From NCBI GenBank assembly GCA_934155165.1, contig CAKPGS010000032.1, positions 1-12,565 on the forward strand: a stretch of DNA of 12,565 bases, given 5' to 3'. Below the pieces are notes generated by a model. The model saw only the letters and a program-made list of their open reading frames with translations. It was not told the origin of the DNA and did not search any database. Position numbers and translations under genes: made by a program. Of this stretch, positions 8,174-12,565 are shown piece after piece; positions within the stretch are counted from its first letter, which is position 1, and each line of letters starts with the position of its first letter. This stretch comes from an uncultured Clostridia bacterium. Its GTDB lineage: Bacteria > Bacillota > Clostridia > TANB77 > CAG-508.

Positions 8174-9863
8174 ATGTTAAAAGAGATTATAAATAATTAC
8201 AAAAAACAAGCAATTAAAGTAGCACTTCGGTTGGTTTATAACAAGTATAATGGTAGTAGTTTTTATAGCTTTTACAATTATTATGGTAGAATATGCAATA
8301 CCAAGTAAAGATATTAAATTGATAATAATATTGGGGATAAGTTATTTTGGAGTTAATATTTTGCGTTCTATTGTTACATTTTTTGAAGATTTTAATGATG
8401 AGGGATTTAAAAAAGAATTAGAAGCAGATTATAGAGAAAAGATATATTTAAAGTTACAAAAAACAACACAAAGTGAGATAGATAAAATAAGAGTTGGTGA
8501 AATACTAGAAAATATAATAAATGATACAAAAGAATTTGCAAAATGGTATAATGCAGGAATTTGTGTATCTTATTTTGGAGGAATTGTAAGATTAGTTGGA
8601 ACATTGCTTGTATTAATGTATCTAAACATACCAATAGTTACAATAACATTTTTAATATATATATTTGGATTTTGGGTAACACATATATTTAATAAAAAAT
8701 CAATTCAATACACAAAGTTAAAAAGAGAAGCAAATGCAAAAATATTAAACTGGTCAAATGAACAAGTACAAGGCTATTCTACAATAAAGTCATTAGAAAT
8801 TGAACACGAAAGAATGATACAATTACAAGGGTTGATTTCACAATATGAAAAATCTGTAAATAAGTTAGAGAAAAATATTAGAATATATACTGGCTTGTAC
8901 GATTTTATAGTTTCATTTGTTGGAGTATTAAATATATTAATTGGCTCAATAGGAGTTGAACAAGGAATAATAACATATGGAGCAATAATTATTCTTGCAA
9001 GATATATATCTTCACCAGAAACATATGCAAAATGGGTAATAGAAGGATTTCAAATAAGAAATATTGGAAAAATATCATATCAAAGAATAAATAATATATT
9101 ACAAAAAGAGGAGGAAGAAATAAATACAGGAATAGAATTAAGAGAAGTAAATAATATTCAATTTGAAAATATTAAATTTTCATATGATAATGAAAAAAAT
9201 GTTTTAAGCGATATATCTTTTAATGTAAACAAAAATGAAAATGTTGCTTTAATTGGGAGAACAGGTAGTGGAAAAACCAGTTTAGTAAATCTAATTTGTA
9301 GATTTTATGATTTAAAAGAAGGAGCAATCAAGATTAATGGCAAAGACTATAAAGAATATAGTATAAAAAGCTTAAGAGATAAAATAGGATACATTATGCA
9401 AAAAGTAGTAATATTTGATGGAACTATTTTAGAAAACATAAATTATGCTAATAAAGATATTTCAAAAGAAGAAATAATTGAAATATGCAAGAAATTAAAC
9501 TTACATAACAAAATAATGTCCTTAAAAGATGGATATGAAACAAAAATTTCAAGTGATACAGATATTTTTTCAGCAGGAGAAAAACAACTTCTAAATTTTA
9601 CAAGAGTAATGGTCGAAAATCCAGAAATTATAATACTAGATGAAGCAACATCATCGCTTTCATACAAATCTGAAATGATGGTAAGAAAAGCAATAGAGGA
9701 GATAACAAAAGGAAAAATAAGCTTTATTATAGCACATAGACTATCAACCATAAAAAAATGCGACAAAATATTACTTATGAAAGATGGTAAAATAATAGAA
9801 GAAGGAAATCATAATGAATTGATGAATAAACATGGAGAATATTATCAATTAATTAATATTTAA
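8174..9863 (+). CDS. ABC exporter half-transporter, catalytic subunit of pair 2, split by a frame change
   Basis: The main frame (residues 1-537 counted from ATG 8250) is a type I ABC exporter subunit lacking the usual N-terminus. It has Walker A GRTGSGKTS (336-344), a signature altered to FSAGE (440-444), Walker B with D464-E465, and switch histidine H496. The D-loop reads SSLS where SxLD is usual. ATG 8250 has no ribosome binding site, and its frame is open only from 8223. Four bases after the preceding gene, ATG 8174 (AGGA 10 bases upstream) starts MLKEIINNYKKQAIKVAL in another frame, which looks like the missing cytoplasmic start. Skipping one base near 8228 joins it to the first membrane segment and gives about 563 residues, the normal length. 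So this is either a frameshifted gene, a sequencing error or a recoding site. It pairs with the previous gene as the ATP-hydrolysing partner. Confidence 0.85.
8222..8236 (+). other. Frame-change site in the second subunit of ABC pair 2
   Basis: The frame from ATG 8174 runs through GCA CTT CGG TTG and continues to a TAA after about 40 codons. The exporter frame resumes at GGT 8229, one base further on, and is closed upstream by a TAG at 8220-8222. The +1 change must therefore fall between 8223 and the end of the first frame, most simply by skipping one base at CTT-C-GGT (8225-8231). CGG at 8228 is the only in-frame CGG arginine codon I noticed in the coding regions of this window. Confidence 0.7.
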
Positions 9864-9875
9864 GTTAAAGAACAA

Positions 9876-9899
9876 TGATTTTTGACCCAGTCCCCAAAA
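9876..9899 (-). repeat. Diverged inverted copy of the REP-like repeat
   Basis: Read on the minus strand this is a relative of copies 1 and 2: the same TTTTGGG start, GAC core, GGGTC and CAAAAATCA end, but with GGGGACTGGGTC in place of GGGACGGGGTC. The outer GTGA arm is missing on one side, so it cannot form the full 11-base stem. It begins 12 bases after the stop codon of the last ABC gene, in the opposite orientation to the other two copies. Confidence 0.75.
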
Positions 9900-9918
9900 G
9901 AACCAAAATAATTAAAAA

Positions 9919-9946
9919 CATAAAAGCACTTTTTAGCGAATACAAT
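9919..9946 (+). promoter_or_regulatory. Candidate sigma-E-type promoter of spoIIID
   Basis: CATAAA at 9919-9924 and AATACAAT at 9939-9946, 14 bases apart, resemble the sigma-E -35 (ATATT-like) and -10 (CATACAAT) elements. The -10 matches 7 of 8 positions; the -35 match is weak. spoIIID is a sigma-E target in Bacillus and clostridia (established), which supports the reading. The predicted start of transcription would be near 9953, about 30 bases before the gene. Confidence 0.45.
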
Positions 9947-9981
9947 TAAACAAAAGTATTTGCTTAAGGGGGCGTTTTTTA

Positions 9982-10245
9982 ATGCATAAGATTTCCATAG
10001 AAGAACGTGCAGTAAAGCTTGCACATTATATAATAGATTCAAAAGAAACAGTAAGAGGAACGGCAAAGGCTTTTGGAATTTCTAAGAGTACAGTACATAA
10101 AGATGTGAGTGAAAGATTACTAAAAATTAACCCTGCTTTAGCTGCGGAAGTAAGAGTTATTTTAGATGAAAACAAAGCAGAAAGACACATTCGTGGTGGA
10201 ATAGCTACAAAAAATAAATATATAAAAGAGCATAATGCTTCATAA
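9982..10245 (+). CDS. spoIIID: Sporulation transcription regulator SpoIIID
   Basis: This 87-residue protein matches the SpoIIID family along its whole length, including the RGTAKAFGISKSTVHKDVSERL helix-turn-helix (about residues 25-46), INPALAAEV, and the basic C-terminal RHIRGGIATKNKY segment that adds DNA contacts. SpoIIID is a small DNA-binding protein that, in the mother cell during sporulation, represses or activates many sigma-E genes and helps set up the switch to sigma-K (established in Bacillus and C. difficile). The start ATG 9982 follows a strong AAGGGGGC about 9 bases upstream. A sigma-E-like promoter lies in the short upstream gap, and a large inverted repeat that can act as a terminator starts 17 bases after the stop. 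A yabG remnant follows. The gene is the best proof that the organism forms endospores. It appears intact. Confidence 0.97.
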   Translation: MHKISIEERAVKLAHYIIDSKETVRGTAKAFGISKSTVHKDVSERLLKINPALAAEVRVILDENKAERHIRGGIATKNKYIKEHNAS

Positions 10246-10251
10246 AAATAC

Positions 10252-10279
10252 ACAATTCGACAAATCACCTCATATAATA
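10252..10279 (+). promoter_or_regulatory. Candidate sigma-K (or sigma-E) promoter of yabG
   Basis: AC at 10252-10253, a 17-base spacer and CATATAATA at 10271-10279 fit the sigma-K pattern AC-N16/17-CATANNNTA. CACAATT (10251-10257) with CATATAAT could also be read as sigma-E. yabG is a sigma-K gene in B. subtilis (established). The -10 lies in the left arm of the inverted repeat at 10262-10312, so transcription would start near its loop. Confidence 0.45.
10256..10262 (-). promoter_or_regulatory. Perfect Spo0A-box match
   Basis: TTCGACA here is the reverse complement of the Spo0A core box TGTCGAA. It falls between the -35 and -10 of the candidate yabG promoter. A second perfect match in the other direction lies at 10581-10587. 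A 7-base match can occur by chance about once in a window of this size and composition. Confidence 0.3.
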
Positions 10280-10312
10280 AAGTAGCCTACTATTTATTAT
10301 ATGAGGTGATTT
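10262..10312 (+). terminator. Large inverted repeat: spoIIID terminator that also hides the yabG RBS
   Basis: Two 20-base arms (10262-10281 and 10293-10312) are perfect reverse complements around an 11-base loop. The right arm is followed by further T residues (T-run 10310-10314), so RNA from spoIIID would form a very stable intrinsic-terminator-like hairpin. The right arm also contains GAGGTGA (10303-10309), the ribosome binding site for ATG 10315. The left arm contains the CATATAATA -10 candidate. The loop itself has a small palindrome (AGTAG/CTACT). Confidence 0.75.
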
Positions 10313-10314
10313 TT

Positions 10315-10470
10315 ATGGAAAAAATAAAAAAAGGAGATATAGTAGCAAGAAAATCGCATGGTAAGGACATATTATTTTTTGTTGAAGATATATTAGAGTC
10401 TAATAATAATAATTTTGCAATACTTAGTGGAGTAACTATTAGAATACTGGCAGATGCACCAGTAGTCTGA
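10315..10470 (+). pseudogene. yabG: Truncated yabG (spore-coat protease), N-terminal 51 codons
   Basis: The ATG at 10315 has a strong GAGGTGA 5 bases upstream. The 51 codons encode the N-terminal domain of YabG: KKGDIVARKS, DILF and FAILSGVTIRILADAP line up with the same motifs at the start of B. subtilis YabG (recognised from memory). A TGA at 10468-10470 then ends the frame. YabG is normally a protease of roughly 290 residues that processes coat proteins in the mother cell; the whole catalytic part is missing here. In a shifted frame the text goes on as SLMTTDNMTNDENY and so on to a TAA at 10536-10538, so a frameshift probably sits near 10462-10468, with a deletion behind it. The position directly after spoIIID fits a sporulation locus in decay, though a retained short protein cannot be excluded. 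Confidence 0.75.
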
Positions 10471-10580
10471 TGACAACGGATAATATGACGAACGACGAGA
10501 ATTACGAAAGCACTGATAATAGTGAGTTTTTTTCATAATTATAATTATAGCAGGTTTTAATAAAATAATATGTAAAAACT

Positions 10581-10587
10581 TGTCGAA
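10581..10587 (+). promoter_or_regulatory. Second perfect Spo0A-box match
   Basis: TGTCGAA here matches the Spo0A core box. Together with 10256-10262 it forms part of a 9-base inverted pair (ATTCGACAA at 10255-10263, TTGTCGAAT at 10580-10588) that brackets the yabG remnant. No gene starts just downstream on the plus strand, so a promoter role is not obvious. Confidence 0.25.
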
Positions 10588-10614
10588 TAAGATAAGAAAT
10601 AAGTAATCAAATTC

Positions 10615-10645
10615 TAAAAAATACCATAGAGTTATCTATGGTATT
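10615..10645 (-). terminator. Intrinsic terminator of the Nudix gene
   Basis: On the minus strand an 11-base stem (10645-10635 with 10630-10620, AATACCATAGA / TCTATGGTATT) closes a TAAC loop and is followed by a run of T (complement of the A-run at 10615-10620). It begins at the stop codon of the Nudix gene, which lies at 10644-10646. The plus-strand side has only a broken T-run, so termination is mainly leftward. Confidence 0.88.
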
Positions 10646-11132
10646 ACTTTACTATTTTTATAATATGTTCAAAATCATAAATTTCGTTAATCAATTTATT
10701 TTTTAAAAATTCTGGTTTGAAATCAAAATCTTTTAATGAAGAAATTTCTAACCATTCAAAATTATGTATTTTTATTTCTCCTTTATCATTTTCAGTTCTA
10801 GAATAATTATGAAAAGGTATTTTTTCAAAGTTATCAGGTTTTACAATATAATAAAAGCCAAGTTCATGTGTTTCAAATCCTTTTTTATCTAAATAAAAAT
10901 TTTCAACAAAAGCAAGTTCTTTATCTATTGAAACAGGGGTATCAAGTTCTTCTAACATTTCTCTAAGTATAGCAGTTTTTGTATCTTCACCTAATTCAAC
11001 ATGTCCACCAGGTAGACAATAATAAATATTATTTTTCATTTTTATTGTTAATAATTTATTGTTATAAATAACTATTCCATTAACCCTATATTTAAATTTT
11101 TTTGTTTCTGTTTTAAATTCTATATCATCCAT
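10644..11132 (-). CDS. Nudix hydrolase
   Basis: This 162-residue protein carries a Nudix box at residues 43-65: G43, E49, R57-E58 and E61-E62 with the standard spacing, preceded by YYCLPGGHVELGE. The glutamates of REMLEE bind the divalent metal. The last box glycine is aspartate (D64), a tolerated variation in many subfamilies. Nudix enzymes hydrolyse a nucleoside diphosphate linked to another moiety (family knowledge); nothing in the sequence fixes the substrate, and the second half (ELGFYYIVKP and after) is of the general MutT-like type. The start is secure: AAAGGAG lies 6 bases upstream of the ATG. It is a single-gene unit with its own extended -10 promoter and an intrinsic terminator, and it points toward the sporulation module without overlapping it. 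Confidence 0.93.
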   Translation of the reverse strand: MDDIEFKTETKKFKYRVNGIVIYNNKLLTIKMKNNIYYCLPGGHVELGEDTKTAILREMLEELDTPVSIDKELAFVENFYLDKKGFETHELGFYYIVKPDNFEKIPFHNYSRTENDKGEIKIHNFEWLEISSLKDFDFKPEFLKNKLINEIYDFEHIIKIVK

Positions 11133-11157
11133 CTCAAACTCCTTTAATATTTTTTAT

Positions 11158-11186
11158 ATTTTATCAAAATAAAAATAAAAAATCAA
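11158..11186 (-). promoter_or_regulatory. Sigma-A promoter of the Nudix gene, extended -10
   Basis: On the minus strand TTGATT (11186-11181) and TAAAAT (11163-11158) are separated by 17 bases, with TG one base before the -10 (extended -10). It lies about 25 bases upstream of the start codon, leaving a short leader with the AAAGGAG site. Confidence 0.7.
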
Positions 11187-11196
11187 CTTGAAATAA

Positions 11197-11524
11197 AAAA
11201 ACATATTAAAGAAACTAGAATTTAAGGAATTTAAATTAAAGATAATAGGAACTAAAATAAAAAAATTAACTCAAAATAGTTATAATTTATATTTTGAATT
11301 TGAAAAAACAAAGAATTCAAAGATTTATATATGAAAATCAAAATATCAGAATAGAAAAGTATAATCCAGAAACATTTATACCACATATTACTATTCATAT
11401 AGATAAAAATTATGAAAGAATTTTACAATTGCAAGAAAATATTATGAAAAATTTTAATCCTTTTTATATTAAAACAATAAAGATAAGTCTTTATGAAATA
11501 TATCTACCTAGAAAAATCTTATAA
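11197..11524 (+). pseudogene. Frameshifted remnant of a 2H phosphoesterase (2'-5' RNA ligase-like)
   Basis: The frame open from 11197 reads on through KLTQNSYNLYFEFEKTK (to about 11313). The following part continues in another frame, in which IEKYNPETFIPHITIHI and KTIKISLYEIYLPRKIL run to the TAA at 11522-11524. Together these look like the middle and C-terminal half of a 2H-superfamily protein: PHITI is the second H-x-T/S motif. Between 11302 and 11340 the protein-like text crosses frames at least once, and a third frame gives EFKDLY there, so two small indels are likely (one near 11311, one in the TATATAT run near 11328). The N-terminal half with the first histidine motif is missing, and there is no ribosome binding site at TTG 11294. 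Seen: the frames and the motif. Inferred: the family and the loss of function. Confidence 0.6.
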
Positions 11525-11527
11525 TAA

Positions 11528-11556
11528 TTGACAAAATTTTACAAAAATGATAATAT
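11528..11556 (+). promoter_or_regulatory. Strong sigma-A promoter of the HAD-aldolase gene
   Basis: TTGACA (11528-11533) and TAATAT (11551-11556) are 17 bases apart, with a TG at 11548-11549 giving an extended -10. The -35 is a perfect consensus. Transcription should start near 11563, which leaves a leader of about 64 bases. Confidence 0.85.
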
Positions 11557-11578
11557 GTTTTATGTAAATCTACAAAGG

Positions 11579-11601
11579 TTGAATATTTTTTTAATATTCA
11601 A
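11579..11601 (+). other. AT-rich hairpin in the leader of the HAD-aldolase mRNA
   Basis: TTGAATATT (11579-11587) pairs with AATATTCAA (11593-11601) around a five-T loop. It lies between the predicted transcription start and the ribosome binding site AAAGGAGG (11614-11621). It does not cover that site and has no T-run behind it, so it may only stabilise the 5' end. Confidence 0.5.
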
Positions 11602-11626
11602 TTAGCATTTAAGAAAGGAGGAAAAC

Positions 11627-12565
11627 ATGGAAAAATATCTAATTGTTTTAGACTTAGATAATACTCTATTACATTCTGATAAAAGCATTTCAGATAATTC
11701 AAAAGCAATTTTAGAAAAATGTCAAAAACTAGGCTGTAAGATAGTTGTTAATACTGCAAGAAGTTATATTAGAACTATTGATTTTGCAAAACAAATAAAT
11801 GCAGATTATATATGTTCTTTTAATGGGAATTTTGTATGTGATAAATATGATAATATAATTTATTATAATCATATTCCAGAAAATAACTCAAGAGCAGTTA
11901 TTGAAGAAATAAGTAAGTATACAAAACATATTGTAAATGAAGGATTATATGCTTCTTTTTGCATTGATAAAGAAGATGTTAATTTTGTTGATTCGAAATT
12001 TGCATCATTAAACTTTGTGAAAAACTTACAAAGTTGCAAATTGATTTTAAAATGTAAAAATGAAGAATATACATCAATAAAAAGTATTACTGAGAACTAT
12101 AATTTATCAATAACTTTTATGAGTGAAAAGAATACAGCAAGAATTTTACCTAAAGATACAGACAAGTGGACGGGAATACAGAAAATAAAACAACATTTAA
12201 ACCAGAAATATAAAGTTATTGCATTTGGAGATGATATTACAGATTTAGAAACTTTATCAAATGCTGATATTGGAGTAAGAATGAAAAACTCAACTTCGGA
12301 GCTTATAGAAAAAATAAACTTTTCCACATCTTCAAATAATGATGATGGAGTTGCAAGATTTTTATGTCATTATTTTAATTTAGAACAGAAAAGTATTAAC
12401 TATGATAATGTAAAAATTTTGGATTGTTCATTAAGAGATGGAGGACATTTAAATGAATTTAAATTTGGATATGACATTATTAAAGGCTTTATTGAAAAAT
12501 TGGCACTTGCAAGAACGGATATAATAGAAATAGGATTTTTACAAGATTGCAATTTTGATAAAGAT
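11627..12565 (+). CDS. HAD (Cof-type) phosphatase fused to a DRE-TIM aldolase domain, 3' end missing
   Basis: The frame starts at ATG 11627 behind a near-perfect AAAGGAGG (5 bases away) and is open to the window end, giving 313 residues. Residues 1 to about 257 form a complete Cof-like HAD phosphatase: motif I D9-L-D11-N-T-L, motif II T43-A-R45, motif III K180 (DKWTGI), and motif IV G201-D202-D203-ITD206. The domain closes with DDGVARFLCHYF, as is usual for such proteins. A second domain begins at about 263 with ILDCSLRDGGHLNEF (R270, D271), the start of the HMGL-like DRE-TIM fold in 4-hydroxy-2-oxovalerate aldolase-type enzymes, and then IIEIGFL. HAD enzymes remove phosphate from small metabolites; DRE-TIM aldolases cleave or join carbon chains at a 2-oxo acid (family knowledge). 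Coupled dephosphorylation and aldol chemistry, perhaps in unusual sugar or surface-glycan synthesis, is inference. A strong promoter lies directly upstream. Confidence 0.85.
   Translation, partial: MEKYLIVLDLDNTLLHSDKSISDNSKAILEKCQKLGCKIVVNTARSYIRTIDFAKQINADYICSFNGNFVCDKYDNIIYYNHIPENNSRAVIEEISKYTKHIVNEGLYASFCIDKEDVNFVDSKFASLNFVKNLQSCKLILKCKNEEYTSIKSITENYNLSITFMSEKNTARILPKDTDKWTGIQKIKQHLNQKYKVIAFGDDITDLETLSNADIGVRMKNSTSELIEKINFSTSSNNDDGVARFLCHYFNLEQKSINYDNVKILDCSLRDGGHLNEFKFGYDIIKGFIEKLALARTDIIEIGFLQDCNFDKD

Noticed and set aside
10026..10268. 80-codon minus-strand frame across spoIIID
   Set aside because: spoIIID on the plus strand is full length and has a strong RBS. The antisense frame resembles nothing I know.
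10511..10531. Terminator after the yabG remnant (CACT/AGTG before a T-run)
   Set aside because: The stem is only four base pairs, too weak to call despite the T-run.
12097..12327. Minus-strand frame inside the HAD-aldolase gene
   Set aside because: The plus-strand frame is continuous with catalytic motifs on both sides; no independent start signal.
1..12565. CRISPR arrays, tRNA, rRNA or known riboswitches
   Set aside because: I saw no regularly spaced repeats, no cloverleaf-like segments and no conserved riboswitch cores on either strand.

Overview
The window is very AT-rich and comes from an endospore-forming, low-GC Firmicute, most likely a clostridium. The main evidence is a clear spoIIID gene at 9982-10245, followed by the start of a yabG gene. 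Strong AGGAGG-type ribosome binding sites and a sparse use of CGG and other GC-rich codons fit this. TGA is used as a normal stop codon.

Layout. Bases 1-1389 hold the 3' part of a DnaB/RecA-fold helicase-like ATPase that enters from the left. It is followed 14 bases later by a CNNM/HlyC-CorC family membrane protein with a CBS pair (1404-2690). From 2841 to 9863 there are four consecutive ABC exporter half-transporter genes. They form two pairs (2841-6325 and 6410-9863). In each pair the first subunit has lost the catalytic glutamate and the second subunit has a damaged signature motif, which is the pattern of asymmetric heterodimeric exporters. The second subunit of the second pair is split near its 5' end by a frame change at a rare CGG codon. 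A 31-base hairpin repeat follows hlyC and, in an identical copy, follows the first ABC pair. A diverged inverted copy follows the second pair. In the two identical copies the repeat itself supplies the TGA stop codon of the gene before it.

Bases 9919-10538 are a sporulation module. It contains spoIIID with a sigma-E-like promoter, then a 51-base inverted repeat that carries a sigma-K/sigma-E-like -10 element in one arm and a ribosome binding site in the other. After this comes a 51-codon remnant of the spore-coat protease gene yabG. Two perfect 7-base Spo0A-box matches in opposite orientation flank that remnant.

The right end is a mixed region. It has a minus-strand Nudix hydrolase with its own promoter and terminator, a frameshifted remnant of a 2H-phosphoesterase (2'-5' RNA ligase-like) gene, and a strong sigma-A promoter. 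That promoter drives a gene in which a complete Cof-type HAD phosphatase domain is fused in frame to the start of a DRE-TIM (HMG-lyase / 4-hydroxy-2-oxovalerate aldolase-like) domain, and the gene runs off the window.

The most unusual items are the two matched asymmetric ABC pairs bounded by REP-like repeats, the promoter/terminator/RBS inverted repeat upstream of yabG, the frame change at 8225-8231 and the HAD-aldolase fusion. Family assignments are from motif recognition by eye, with no database search.
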